Program-made: the position numbers and the translations under genes
NCBI RefSeq assembly: GCF_014217805.1
Contig: NZ_CP055156.1
Coordinates: forward strand, 1,612,001-1,676,000
Direction of reading: 5' to 3'
Origin: Adhaeribacter swui
GTDB taxonomy: Bacteria > Bacteroidota > Bacteroidia > Cytophagales > Hymenobacteraceae
Length of the DNA stretch: 64,000 nucleotides
Part shown: positions 47,407 through 56,840 of the stretch, piece by piece
Layout of the letters: each line of letters begins with the position of its first letter
Position numbering within the stretch: position 1 is the stretch's first letter
The notes under the pieces: model-generated
What the model was told of the DNA's origin: nothing
The model's database searches: none
Seen by the model: the letters and a program-made list of their open reading frames with translations, nothing else

Positions 47407-47652
47407 GCCTTTTTAAAATTAGAAATTAAAAATTTAAATTAGAAATTAACCTTTGCCAACAGGTACTAATATTGTAATCAAAGAGCGGCAAATCCGTTTT
47501 CTTAACTAAAATTGTTCATCTCCACCGTAAAGAAGAGTTAAGAAATAGATTTATAGGGGCACTCTTATTCTACTTTCTAATTCATAATTTTTAATTATAC
47601 GTAAAGTATCAAGCAAGTAAAAGTGCGAAAATAATGTGATATTTGCAGGCAG

Positions 47653-48048
47653 ATGGAAAGTAAAAGACAACAAAAGTTTGCGAAACTGATTCAGAAAGAG
47701 TTAGCAGAAGTGTTTCAGCGAGAATGTTCCCATTTATTTACGGGAGCATTTGTGTCAGTGAGTGTAGTACGGGTATCGCCGGATTTAGGTGTAGCCAAAG
47801 TATATTTAAGTATGCTGGTAGGCGCCAATGCCAAAGAATTGCTGCAGCAAGTAAAGCTCAATACCAAAACCATCCGGCATTTACTGGCGCAGCGCATAAA
47901 AAAACAAGTACGGGTAATTCCGGAGCTTATCTTTTACCTGGATGATACCGCCGAATACGCGGCCCGCATGGAAGAGTTATTTTCGGGGCTGGAAATTCCG
48001 CCGGCCGATCAAGAAGAAACTTCCGAAACCAACGACGAGGAAAAATAA
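47653..48048 (+). CDS. rbfA: ribosome-binding factor A
   Basis: This small KH-fold protein is needed for late 30S subunit maturation and cold adaptation. The 131 residues include RQQKFAKLIQKELAEVFQRE (5-24), VSVSVVRVSPDLGVAKVYLS (about 34-53) and RVIPELIFYLDDTAEYAARM (about 96-115), all typical, plus an acidic tail. The methyltransferase gene follows by 59 bases and the permease gene further on, in the same direction. Confidence 0.93.
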   Translation: MESKRQQKFAKLIQKELAEVFQRECSHLFTGAFVSVSVVRVSPDLGVAKVYLSMLVGANAKELLQQVKLNTKTIRHLLAQRIKKQVRVIPELIFYLDDTAEYAARMEELFSGLEIPPADQEETSETNDEEK

Positions 48049-48107
48049 ATTATTTAATCTGCAAAAGCGCTTTAATAACCAAAACGCTTCTGTTTTGCTA
48101 ATGTAGC

Positions 48108-48917
48108 ATGCAATACGACCCAATAAAACGCATCCTGGGCGAAGCGTTCAATAAAACTCCTTTTCTCCGCCGCCTATTCTATAATTTACTCGATTTACTA
48201 TTGTTGCGTACCTGGCATGTGCACAAAGAGCTACGCACTTGGGCTAGCGGTAAAAAAAGCCAAAATGTAAATATTCTGGATGCTGGTTCCGGCTACGGCC
48301 AGTATACGTATTACCTTTCTGGCATGAGCCCTAGCTGGCGCATTTTTGCTGTAGATGTAAAAGAAGAACAAATAGCCGATAGTAACCGCTTCTTTGCGCA
48401 AATTGGCCGGTCGCACGTGCGTTTTGCCGTAGCCGATCTGGTTACCTTTCAGCAACCCGAAACGTACGATCTGGCTTTATCCGTAGATGTGATGGAGCAC
48501 ATTCTGGAAGATGTAGAAGTTTTTAAAAATATTTACACTTCGTTAAAAGAAGGCGGTATGTTGCTTATTTCTACCCCTTCGGACCAAGGGGGCTCCGATG
48601 TGCACGACAACGAAGAAAGCTCATTTATTGAAGAACACGTACGCGATGGCTACAACATCAACGAAATTGAAAATAAATTAAAAATTGCGGGCTTCAGCCA
48701 AGTGCAGGCGCGGTACTCCTACGGCAAACCCGGGCAAGTATCCTGGCGCTTATCCATGAAATACCCCATCTTGATGTTGGGCAAATCAAAAGCGTTCTTT
48801 TTGTTACTACCTTTTTATTATCTAATAACTTTTCCGTTTTGTTTAGTGTTAAACTGGCTCGATGCCAACAGCAAGCATCGCACGGGTACCGGGCTGATTG
48901 TAAAAGCCTGGAAGTAG
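48108..48917 (+). CDS. class I SAM-dependent methyltransferase
   Basis: The 269-residue protein has a Rossmann methyltransferase core with motif I ILDAGSGYGQYT (about 56-67), the acidic end of beta-2 in FAVDVKEEQ and LALSVDVMEHILEDVEVF (about 123-140). C-terminal hydrophobic segments (about 225-252, LLLPFYYLITFPFCLVLNWL) suggest membrane association. The substrate is unknown; lipid, quinone or sugar methylation are all possible. It lies between rbfA and the FtsX-like permease gene. Confidence 0.85.
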   Translation: MQYDPIKRILGEAFNKTPFLRRLFYNLLDLLLLRTWHVHKELRTWASGKKSQNVNILDAGSGYGQYTYYLSGMSPSWRIFAVDVKEEQIADSNRFFAQIGRSHVRFAVADLVTFQQPETYDLALSVDVMEHILEDVEVFKNIYTSLKEGGMLLISTPSDQGGSDVHDNEESSFIEEHVRDGYNINEIENKLKIAGFSQVQARYSYGKPGQVSWRLSMKYPILMLGKSKAFFLLLPFYYLITFPFCLVLNWLDANSKHRTGTGLIVKAWK

Positions 48918-49264
48918 TTGGGTTGAAAAGTTAGAAGGTTGGAAAGTTAAAAAGTTGATTTGCGTTAATGTGTAGCTTTTATAACAAAGGCTTTTACCAA
49001 ATTAAAAATTTTTAAAAAATAGGTAACGCAAGCACCTCTATTACCTTACTAACTTGCAGTAATTTTAAATGTAACAGAAAAACCGCTTTTTCTTTCCTAT
49101 TTTTCAGAGAAAATGCTCTTGACAGCGGCAGAGTTTAAGTTTATTGTTTTTACCTGCAACTTTATTCATATACCTAATTATTAAATTAACCGTAAGGCTT
49201 AAAGATTATAACCTTTATTTGTCTTTATTAAAGTTTTACCAGAATATCATTATTCAATTGCCTC
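48918..49264. other. gene-free spacer with AAGTTGAAAGG-type repeat
   Basis: The first 40 bases are iterated GGTTGAAAAGTTAGAAGG-like sequence, similar to 29281-29351. An AATTTTTAAAAAA palindrome-like run lies near 49003-49020. I see no gene or clear promoter in the remaining AT-rich sequence up to the permease start. Confidence 0.55.
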
Positions 49265-50488
49265 ATGAACGTTCCTTTTCTGATTGCTAAACGCTACTTT
49301 ATCTCTAAGAAGAAAAGAAACATCATTAACATTATTTCTATTATTTCGATGGTAGGAGTTGCGGTGGGTACCGCAGCTTTAATTATTGTGTTATCGGTAT
49401 TTAATGGTCTCGAAGATTTAATCCGGAGCATTTACGGCAGTTTTGATCCGGATTTAAAGATTACTTCGGTAGAAGGGAAAGGCTTTGAACTGAATGATAA
49501 ATTACTCGAAAGAGTCCGGAAAACGCCGGGGGTTTTGATAGTTACGGAAGTAATTGAAGATAACGCTTTGCTCCGCTACGAAGACCGCCAGATGGTGATT
49601 AAAATGAAAGGCGTAAGCCCTAACTTTTTTGCCCAGAATAAAATTGATTCGGCGGTTATCGAAGGCAATTATCAATTACAACGGGCGGGTAATAATTATG
49701 CTTTAATCGGGCGGGGTGTGCAGTATCAATTATCTATCCGGGCTACCAATGCCATTGTACCCATGTTTTTGCTGTACCCCAAAGCCAAAGCAACCTTGTC
49801 GCTGGATCCGGAAAATACCTTTCGTGAAAAGCCAATTATGGTAGGCGGGGTATTTGTAATTGAACGCCAGTACGACGATAATTATATTTTTGTGCCTTTA
49901 GAGTTTGCCCGCGACTTGCTGGATTACGGCAGCAAACGAACCTCCCTGGAAATACGCGTAGAAAGCCGGCGCCAAATCAACGAAGTAAAACAACGCTTAC
50001 AACAAGTTCTCGGACCAAAATTCGACATAAAAAACAGCGACGAGCAGCATATAAGTTTATTGCGCGCCGTGAAAGTAGAAAAACTATTCGTGTTTATTAC
50101 GTTTGCTTTTATCCTGCTCATTGCTTCACTCAATATTTTCTTCTCGCTGTCGATGTTGGTTATTGATAAGAAAAAAGATATTGCTATTCTGGCCTCTATG
50201 GGCGCAACGCCCCAGATTATCCGGAATATATTTTTGGCCGAAGGGGCAATTGTAGCTTTTGTGGGAGCTTTTATTGGCTTAGCAGTTGGCCTGTTAGTCT
50301 GCTGGATTCAGCAAACTTTTGGCTTGGTTCCTATGAACATGGCTACTGCCTTGGTAGAAGCGTATCCGGTAAAAATGCAGATTCAGGATTTTCTCTTTAC
50401 GGGAATCGCTATCTTTATTATTACTTTACTGGTTTCTATCCGGCCCGCCCGCACCGCTGCCGCCACCGATGTGCGCGATAATATTTAA
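49265..50488 (+). CDS. FtsX-like ABC permease, LolC/LolE-type
   Basis: The 407-residue inner-membrane protein has the 4-TM MacB/FtsX layout: TM1 near 22-45 (IISIISMVGVAVGTAALIIV), a large periplasmic domain (about 50-270), and TM2-TM4 (about 275-298, 325-350, 375-395). The start FLIAKRYFISKKKRNIINII and the DKKKDIAILASMGATPQIIR loop (about 302-321) are typical of LolC/E and related lipoprotein-release permeases. No LolD-type ATPase gene lies beside it, so LolC/E identity is probable but not certain. Confidence 0.85.
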   Translation: MNVPFLIAKRYFISKKKRNIINIISIISMVGVAVGTAALIIVLSVFNGLEDLIRSIYGSFDPDLKITSVEGKGFELNDKLLERVRKTPGVLIVTEVIEDNALLRYEDRQMVIKMKGVSPNFFAQNKIDSAVIEGNYQLQRAGNNYALIGRGVQYQLSIRATNAIVPMFLLYPKAKATLSLDPENTFREKPIMVGGVFVIERQYDDNYIFVPLEFARDLLDYGSKRTSLEIRVESRRQINEVKQRLQQVLGPKFDIKNSDEQHISLLRAVKVEKLFVFITFAFILLIASLNIFFSLSMLVIDKKKDIAILASMGATPQIIRNIFLAEGAIVAFVGAFIGLAVGLLVCWIQQTFGLVPMNMATALVEAYPVKMQIQDFLFTGIAIFIITLLVSIRPARTAAATDVRDNI

Positions 50489-50996
50489 AACCTTCCTGCT
50501 TCCATTCTGTTTATTCCATCTGGTTCTTCACCCAGAATATTTTATCCTTTGGGTTTATTACATTAAATAATGGCTAGCTTTAAAAATTAATGGGTATTCC
50601 CAGAAATGCAGCTATGAAACAAAATAGATGCTCTGATTTTATATCTTCTGATAATCATAATACATAAAATTTAAAAAAACACCTATTTATTCATACCTGC
50701 CTTCAAAAAAGCAGAAACAAAATACTTATCACAGAGTAAAAGTTTTAACAATATTTATTTTGCTTTTCTGCTCAAACCAGCTGCTGGTTACTACACTAGC
50801 CATTTACATAAACCATTAATAATCAATAAGTTTATATACAGGCTATTTACTGGCAGCTATTATCAATTATCAACACAATCCACTTTTTGTAAAAAATACC
50901 ATAAGCAATTCTCTTATTTTTTAAAAAATATTTAACAAAATTGTTGTTTTATTAGACAAGAATACCAATATTCACATTGCATCTTTACCCCTTGTT
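50489..50996. other. gene-free AT-rich spacer
   Basis: This 508-base stretch between the permease and helicase genes has no coding frame, tRNA or strong hairpin. No convincing -33/-7 pair was found ahead of the helicase gene. Confidence 0.55.
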
Positions 50997-53957
50997 ATGA
51001 AAGTATACACTACGCAGCCGTTTCAAATTGTTTACTCGTTGTTTGAGCACGAGTACCTGGGCTATTTATTTGAGTCGTTTGTGGTGCAGGTTAATTCTAA
51101 GGGGCAGTTAACGTTGCAACACCAGAACGTAGCCACTAAAAATGCCGATGAGTTTGCCGCCCGGCTGGATGCTACTGATTTTAAATTAATTGGCCTCACG
51201 GATCAAATTCAGCAGGATGCGATTTTAAAAAAATTCTCTACCAAAAAACTTTCGGTAGCTGACTTTTTTTTAAAAACCTACGATCCGGAAAAAGGCGACA
51301 AAGCTACGCAAGAGGCCATTGATGCGTACGTGCAACACCGGATGGCGAAAATTTTAGAATTGCTCGGGGGCAAACAAGTATTTATTATGGGCAAAGATGG
51401 CGAGCCTACCTGGAAGAGGATTTCGGTAGCGCCTCAAAAAGCCAGCATTTTGTTTCATTTCCGGCGCAACGAAGACAATACGCATTATTTCCCGACTATA
51501 AAATACCAGAACGAAAAACTGGAGTTTCAGAACCGGAATGCGACGTTAATCTGCAACGAACCGGCCTGGCTCTTGCTCGACGACGTGCTTTATTCTTTCC
51601 AGAAAGAAGTAGATGGCAAAAAACTACAGCCTTTCCTGAGCAAAAAGTTTATTGTTATTCCACGTAAAGTAGAAGAAACTTATTACCAGAAATTTGTCGC
51701 GCCCTTGGTTGAATCTTTTGATGTGTACGCCAAAGGCTTCGATATTAAATCGGAAAAGTATAACCCAAACCCTTTTTTAACTTTTACCGAGTTAACCGAC
51801 GTAGATACTACGCCGCAACTATTTGGTACGCCTACCAACCGATTAGGCACTAAATTCAACGGTACAACCACTAGTAGTGCGCCAAACCGCTCCAACAAAA
51901 TATTATTTAATCTGAGTTTTCAATATGGTTCGCACACGATAAACAACAACCAGGAAGCCAAAAGAATAAGCGTAAACGTAGAAAAAACTCAGGATTCGTA
52001 TATTTTTCACCGGCTCATCCGCGACATCGACCACGAGAAAGAGTTTATCCGGGAGCTCTCGAAACGGGAATTGGAAGTTAAAAATGGCAAGGCTGTGTTG
52101 GAAAAAGCCAATGCTTTTTCGTGGTTAAACAGCCACGTGCAGGAACTCGAGCAAATGGGGTTCACGATTAAACAAGCCAATACCGCCGCCAAAAATTATT
52201 TTATCGGCGAAGTAAGCGTGAGTGTAGGCATCCGCGAAAATGCCGATTGGTTTGATATTTACGGGGTAGTAAAGTTTGGCGAGTTTGAAGTGCCCTTTAT
52301 TAAGCTAAAAAACCATATTCTTACCAAAAACAACGAGTATCAATTACCCAACGGGCAAATTGCGATTATTCCGGAAGAATGGTTTACCCAGTACATTGAG
52401 TTGTTTGCTTTTTCGGAAGGCGAAGGCGAGTTAAAGCTGCGCAAGCACCACTTAACTTTAGTAAACGAGCTGCAAAACGGGAACCTGGCCGTAGTAACCA
52501 TGACCCGCAAACTAGAAAAACTCCGGGAATTCGAAACCATTGAAGATAAGCCTTTGCCCGCCGGTTTTAAAGGCGAACTGCGGCCTTACCAGAAAGCGGG
52601 TTATAACTGGTTGCATTTTATCCGGGATTATAAGTTTGGCGGCTGCCTTGCCGATGATATGGGCTTAGGCAAAACCATCCAGACCTTAGCCATGCTGCAA
52701 TACCAGAAAGAAGCAGGTGCCCAGAGTGCCTCTTTGCTGGTGATGCCTACTTCCCTTATTTACAATTGGCTGTACGAAGCGCAGAAATTTACGCCGGGCT
52801 TGCGCGTATTAAATTATACCGGCACGTATCGCGAAAAAACGGCGTCTTTGTTTAAGCACTACGATGTTATTTTAACATCGTACGGCATTGTGCGCCTGGA
52901 TATTGAATTGCTCAAAAATTATTATTTTGATTTTATTATTCTGGACGAATCGCAGGCGATTAAAAATCCAAGCTCCAATACTTCGTTGGCCGTCCGCAAT
53001 CTAAAATCAAAGCACCGGCTTATTTTAACGGGTACGCCCGTCGAGAACAGCACCATGGATTTATGGTCGCAGATGTCGTTTATTAATCCGGGCTTGTTGG
53101 GAAATCAGAACTTTTTTAAAAATGAGTTTTTGCGGCCCATCGAAAAAGAAAAAAACGAAGAAAAAACCAAGAAGCTACATGCTTTAATAAAACCGTTTAT
53201 TCTGCGTCGGCACAAATCGCAGGTGGCTACGGAGTTGCCCGAGAAAATTGAGCATACTACTTATTGCAAAATGACCGAGGAGCAAGAACACGCTTACGAA
53301 GAAACCAAATCGTTTTACCGCAATAAAATTTTAAAAAATATTGAGGAAACCGGCAGCGTAAACACCCAGTTTATGCTCTTGCAAGGTTTAATGAAACTGC
53401 GCCAGATTGCCAATCACCCCCGCATGGCCGACGCGAACTACGAAGGCGACTCGGGCAAGATGAAAGAAGTAATCCGGATGACGCGCAGCGTAGTAGCCGA
53501 AGGGCACAAAGTTTTAATTTTTAGTCAGTTTGTAAAGCATTTAGATATTGTTAGGGCTGCCCTGAACGATAAACAAATTCCTTATACGTACCTCGATGGC
53601 AACACTAAAGACCGCCACAAGCAAGTAGAGCGCTTCCAGACAGACGAGAATATTAAGGTATTTTTGATTTCGCTTAAAGCGGGTGGCGTCGGGTTAAATT
53701 TAACGGCCGCCGATTACGTGTTTATCCTGGACCCGTGGTGGAACCCCGCTATTGAAGCTCAGGCCGTAGACCGTGCCCATCGCATTGGTCAGCAAAACAA
53801 GGTGTTCACCTATAAGTTTATCACCAAAAACACTGTGGAAGAAAAAATATTAGCACTCCAGAACAAGAAAATCCAACTGGTAACCGACTTGATATCTACG
53901 GACGAAACCATCATCAAAAGCCTAACGAAAGACGATATCGAGAATCTCCTGGCTTAA
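50997..53957 (+). CDS. SNF2/Rad54-type DEAD/DEAH-box ATPase
   Basis: The 986-residue protein is a double-stranded-DNA translocase of the SWI2/SNF2 group. The first 520 residues are a long accessory region without a clear zinc SWIM motif. The ATPase core follows: Q-like RPYQKAGYNWL (about 529-539), Walker A DDMGLGKTIQ (Lys559), DESQ box (about 650-653), LTGTPVENSTMDLWS (about 678-692), and motifs V-VI in SLKAGGVGLNLTAAD and DRAHRIGQ near 890-930. It is monocistronic with its own terminator. Roles in transcription recycling (RapA-like), repair or nucleoid remodelling are possible. No defence partner gene is adjacent. Confidence 0.92.
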   Translation: MKVYTTQPFQIVYSLFEHEYLGYLFESFVVQVNSKGQLTLQHQNVATKNADEFAARLDATDFKLIGLTDQIQQDAILKKFSTKKLSVADFFLKTYDPEKGDKATQEAIDAYVQHRMAKILELLGGKQVFIMGKDGEPTWKRISVAPQKASILFHFRRNEDNTHYFPTIKYQNEKLEFQNRNATLICNEPAWLLLDDVLYSFQKEVDGKKLQPFLSKKFIVIPRKVEETYYQKFVAPLVESFDVYAKGFDIKSEKYNPNPFLTFTELTDVDTTPQLFGTPTNRLGTKFNGTTTSSAPNRSNKILFNLSFQYGSHTINNNQEAKRISVNVEKTQDSYIFHRLIRDIDHEKEFIRELSKRELEVKNGKAVLEKANAFSWLNSHVQELEQMGFTIKQANTAAKNYFIGEVSVSVGIRENADWFDIYGVVKFGEFEVPFIKLKNHILTKNNEYQLPNGQIAIIPEEWFTQYIELFAFSEGEGELKLRKHHLTLVNELQNGNLAVVTMTRKLEKLREFETIEDKPLPAGFKGELRPYQKAGYNWLHFIRDYKFGGCLADDMGLGKTIQTLAMLQYQKEAGAQSASLLVMPTSLIYNWLYEAQKFTPGLRVLNYTGTYREKTASLFKHYDVILTSYGIVRLDIELLKNYYFDFIILDESQAIKNPSSNTSLAVRNLKSKHRLILTGTPVENSTMDLWSQMSFINPGLLGNQNFFKNEFLRPIEKEKNEEKTKKLHALIKPFILRRHKSQVATELPEKIEHTTYCKMTEEQEHAYEETKSFYRNKILKNIEETGSVNTQFMLLQGLMKLRQIANHPRMADANYEGDSGKMKEVIRMTRSVVAEGHKVLIFSQFVKHLDIVRAALNDKQIPYTYLDGNTKDRHKQVERFQTDENIKVFLISLKAGGVGLNLTAADYVFILDPWWNPAIEAQAVDRAHRIGQQNKVFTYKFITKNTVEEKILALQNKKIQLVTDLISTDETIIKSLTKDDIENLLA

Positions 53958-53974
53958 CAAAATTTAAAAAACAG

Positions 53975-54010
53975 AAAGCCCGATGGACTTTTAAATCTAT
54001 CGGGCTTTTT
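53975..54010 (+). terminator. terminator of the SNF2 helicase gene
   Basis: AAAGCCCGAT (53975-53984) pairs with ATCGGGCTTT (53999-54008), extended by wobble pairs inside, followed by TTTT. The rest of the 310-base gap to 54267 is AT-rich without other features. Confidence 0.9.
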
Positions 54011-54267
54011 CGTGCATATTTTTTTTATTGTTATTATAGCGCATGGTGGTTAGAATGTACATGAAGCGCTTCTACCCTAAACTTAAAGATCCTTTTACCA
54101 CCGCAATATCCTTTATATACTTTTGCCACCCTTTAATCGCCTAATTAATACAGAAAACAAATTTAACTTTTTACCCGAACGAACTAATTTTTAAAACTTA
54201 TTCATTAAGAGTTGATATTTATTTAAATTTTACTAATTAGCAGTAGATATTATTACAAGAACGGGTT

Positions 54268-55410
54268 ATGGTACCGGTATCAAAAATATGTTGTCTGCTA
54301 CTACTCCTGGTGCTGGTAGGTACGGTACAAGCGCAGGAACGGAAACGAGCCCGCGAGTATGGCCTGAAGATTGGCATTTTGCCCACCGGTAAAAACAACG
54401 CTATTACCGACGTGCCCGGCGTAAAAGTAGGGCACGTAACTTTAACTACCGGCGAAAACGTCCGGACGGGAGTAACGGCCATTGTGCCGCACGCGAGTAA
54501 TTTGTTTCAAGAGAAAGTGCCGGCGGCGGTATACGTGGGCAATGGTTTTGGCAAATTGGCCGGCAGTACGCAAGTGCAGGAACTAGGCAACCTGGAAACC
54601 CCAATCCTACTCACCAATACCTTAAACGTGGCTAACGCCATGAACGCCTTAATTAGTTATACTTTGCAATTGCCTGGCAACGAAAAGGTACAATCGGTAA
54701 ACGGGCTGGTAGGCGAAACCAACGATGGCTACCTTAACGACATTCGCGGTCGGCACGTAACGGAGACGCACGCTTTGCAAGCGATTCAACAAGCCAAAGC
54801 AGGTCCAGTGGCCGAAGGGAACGTGGGCGCCGGTACCGGTACGGTTTGTTTTGGTTTTAAAGGCGGCATTGGTACGGCTTCGCGGCAGGTTAAACCGGAG
54901 CAAGGCGGCTATACCGTAGGTATATTGGTGCAAACTAATTTTGGTGGCGTACTGCAGATAAACGGCGCACCCGTGGGCGAAGAATTAAAAAATTACCTGA
55001 CCGAGCAAATGAAAGCCAAGGCCGATGGCTCATGCATGATGGTAGTAGCTACCGATGCGCCCGTAGATGCCCGCAACCTGGAACGCATTGCGAAACGGGC
55101 TATGCTGGGCTTAGGTAAAACCGGCGGCATTGCCGCCAATGGCAGCGGCGATTACGTGATTGCATTTTCTACTAACCCTAATTTGCGCGTGCCGCACAAT
55201 GCGCCGGAAAAAACGCAAACCGTAACTTTACTGCGCAACGACGAGGTAACACCCTTGTTTCAGGCTACCATCGAGGCCACCGAAGAAGCTATCCTGAATT
55301 CCCTTTTTAAAGCCGAAACCTTAACCGGGCGCGACCAACACCGTATTCCGGCTTTACCAATTGATCAAACTTTAAAAATTTTAAAAAAACATCATGCCCT
55401 CCAGCCCTAA
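54268..55410 (+). CDS. P1 family peptidase (DmpA/BapA-type, S58)
   Basis: The 380-residue aminopeptidase family self-cleaves to expose an N-terminal nucleophile; known members release D-amino acids or cleave beta-peptides. A signal peptide (about 1-23, ending VQAQ) points to the periplasm. Family features are the start of the mature part, GILPTGKNNAITDVPGVKVG (about 37-56), the glycine-rich GAGTGTVCFGFKGG near 190-203, and NGSGDYVIAFST (about 291-302), where Ser293 is the likely nucleophile. The frame overlaps the class-IV aminotransferase gene by 17 bases. Confidence 0.9.
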   Translation: MVPVSKICCLLLLLVLVGTVQAQERKRAREYGLKIGILPTGKNNAITDVPGVKVGHVTLTTGENVRTGVTAIVPHASNLFQEKVPAAVYVGNGFGKLAGSTQVQELGNLETPILLTNTLNVANAMNALISYTLQLPGNEKVQSVNGLVGETNDGYLNDIRGRHVTETHALQAIQQAKAGPVAEGNVGAGTGTVCFGFKGGIGTASRQVKPEQGGYTVGILVQTNFGGVLQINGAPVGEELKNYLTEQMKAKADGSCMMVVATDAPVDARNLERIAKRAMLGLGKTGGIAANGSGDYVIAFSTNPNLRVPHNAPEKTQTVTLLRNDEVTPLFQATIEATEEAILNSLFKAETLTGRDQHRIPALPIDQTLKILKKHHALQP

Positions 55411-56239
55411 CCTGTACGTTTACCACCACGACGAAATAATTTTACAGCAAGATGCTTTTTTGCACATCAGCGATTTGGCGGTGCAGCGCGGCTACGGCAT
55501 CTTCGATTTTTTTAAAATTCAAAACAACGTGCCTTTGTTTCTGGAAGATTACCTGGCGCGCTTTTATGAGTCGGCCCGGCTCATGGATTTGCCCGTGCCT
55601 TTCGCGCCGGATGCGCTTAAAAAAGTGCTGTATGAGTTAATGGATAAAAACCAGATACCGGAATCGGGCATTAAAATGGTTTTGACGGGTGGTTATTCTG
55701 AAGATGGTTACACTCCGGCTGCTCCTAACCTGATTATCACGCAGCAACCGGTTAGCTTGCCACCTGCGGAAGTAGTGCAGCAAGGCATTAAAATTATCAC
55801 CCATGAGTTTGTACGGGAGCTGGCCCAAGCCAAAACCATAAATTATACCACCGGCATCCGGCTGATGAAAGAGGTAAAAGCGCAGAATGCCACCGATGTT
55901 TTATACCACCACAACGGGGTAATCACGGAGTTTCCGCGCTGTAATTTTTTTATTGTAACCCAAGATAACCAGGTACGCACCCCGGGGCAAGACGTACTAA
56001 AAGGCATTACCCGGAAAAATGTATTGGAACTAGCCACCAAAAAATACCCCACCGAAGCCGGCACTGTAACCCTCACCGACCTGGTCCAAGCCAAAGAAGC
56101 CTTTTTAACTAGCACCACCAAACGCATTATCCCCATTGTGCAGGTAAACGACCAGATGATCGGCACCGGCAAACCCGGCCCGGTAACCATGGATCTACTA
56201 CAGGATTTAGCAGATTTGGAAAATCAATCGGCCAGCTAG
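55394..56239 (+). CDS. class IV aminotransferase (DAAT/BCAT/ADCL fold)
   Basis: The 281-residue PLP enzyme has fold-type IV. Visible are HISDLAVQRGYGIFDFFKI (about 22-40), LARFYESARLMDLPVPF (about 53-69), the PLP Lys147 in AQAKTINYTTGIRLMK, and HHNGVITEFPRCNFFIV (about 170-186), the glutamate-containing segment. The fold includes D-alanine aminotransferase, branched-chain aminotransferase and aminodeoxychorismate lyase; which one cannot be told. The start overlaps the DmpA-type gene by 17 bases, implying coupled translation and perhaps linked D- or beta-amino-acid metabolism. Confidence 0.88.
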   Translation: MPSSPNLYVYHHDEIILQQDAFLHISDLAVQRGYGIFDFFKIQNNVPLFLEDYLARFYESARLMDLPVPFAPDALKKVLYELMDKNQIPESGIKMVLTGGYSEDGYTPAAPNLIITQQPVSLPPAEVVQQGIKIITHEFVRELAQAKTINYTTGIRLMKEVKAQNATDVLYHHNGVITEFPRCNFFIVTQDNQVRTPGQDVLKGITRKNVLELATKKYPTEAGTVTLTDLVQAKEAFLTSTTKRIIPIVQVNDQMIGTGKPGPVTMDLLQDLADLENQSAS

Positions 56240-56258
56240 TCTTAGGTTGTGCTGGCCG
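56229..56258 (+). terminator. possible terminator overlapping the aminotransferase stop
   Basis: CGGCCAGC (56229-56236) pairs with GCTGGCCG (56251-56258) across a 14-base loop that includes the stop codon. Only a weak T-run (near 56270) follows. Confidence 0.4.
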
Positions 56259-56418
56259 CTAAAATACAAATTTTTAAAATTTATCTTTTTTAGGTAAGTA
56301 GGTCACCCTTTACATAACAATTTACGGCTACTCAACTGCAGGCGTAACGCTTTGCTTTATTGTTAAAATCTCATACCGCGAGCCGCTGTTTGTTTCAAAG
56401 TAGACTTGTAAAATTGCT

Positions 56419-56673
56419 TTAAGCTGCGGTATCAACTGATTTTATTTCTTTGGAGGGCTTTTGAGCAAACGTATTTTTCCGCAAGTTCATGCCATAGGTA
56501 TAGTTAGTAGATAAAATTACATCGTTGCAATCAAAGTGCTTAATTACCCCGTCAGTTTGCAAAGCCACTACCCAGCAGGTATTTTGATGCATGCCGTAAT
56601 CAATAATAAAAATGGCCTGTCCGGTTCCCAGCGGAGTTTCGACCAATATGGTTGGTTTAAGTTGAAGAATCAT
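56419..56673 (-). CDS. small hypothetical protein, 84 residues
   Basis: A compact beta-rich small protein: MILQLKPTILVETPLGTGQA, then IFIIDYGMHQNTCWVVALQ, HFDCNDVILSTNYTYGMN and a polar tail. LGTGQAIFIIDYG and the alternating hydrophobic pattern suggest a small SH3-like or beta-barrel fold of the kind that binds a partner or substrate. No family was recognised. The frame is supported by ATG 56671-56673 and coding-like composition, and it lacks overlap with a better frame. It is isolated between the aminotransferase and GAF genes. Confidence 0.6.
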   Translation of the reverse strand: MILQLKPTILVETPLGTGQAIFIIDYGMHQNTCWVVALQTDGVIKHFDCNDVILSTNYTYGMNLRKNTFAQKPSKEIKSVDTAA

Positions 56674-56840
56674 GGGTATAATCTGAATTTAATTCAATTA
56701 CATGCAATGGTGTTTCGTTGAAGTTTTAGTAAAAAGTTATTTTTGGTTAATAGTAGTAATACGCAACTATCCGTGCTTTTACTATTATTTAATTGCTTAT
56801 ACCTACGTACGAATACGGATGCCTAATTGGTTTAATTATT

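Noticed and set aside
50997-53957. SNF2 helicase as part of a defence island (DISARM-like)
   Set aside because: The neighbours are housekeeping or metabolic genes, with no methylase, phospholipase-D or other defence partner; it has its own terminator.
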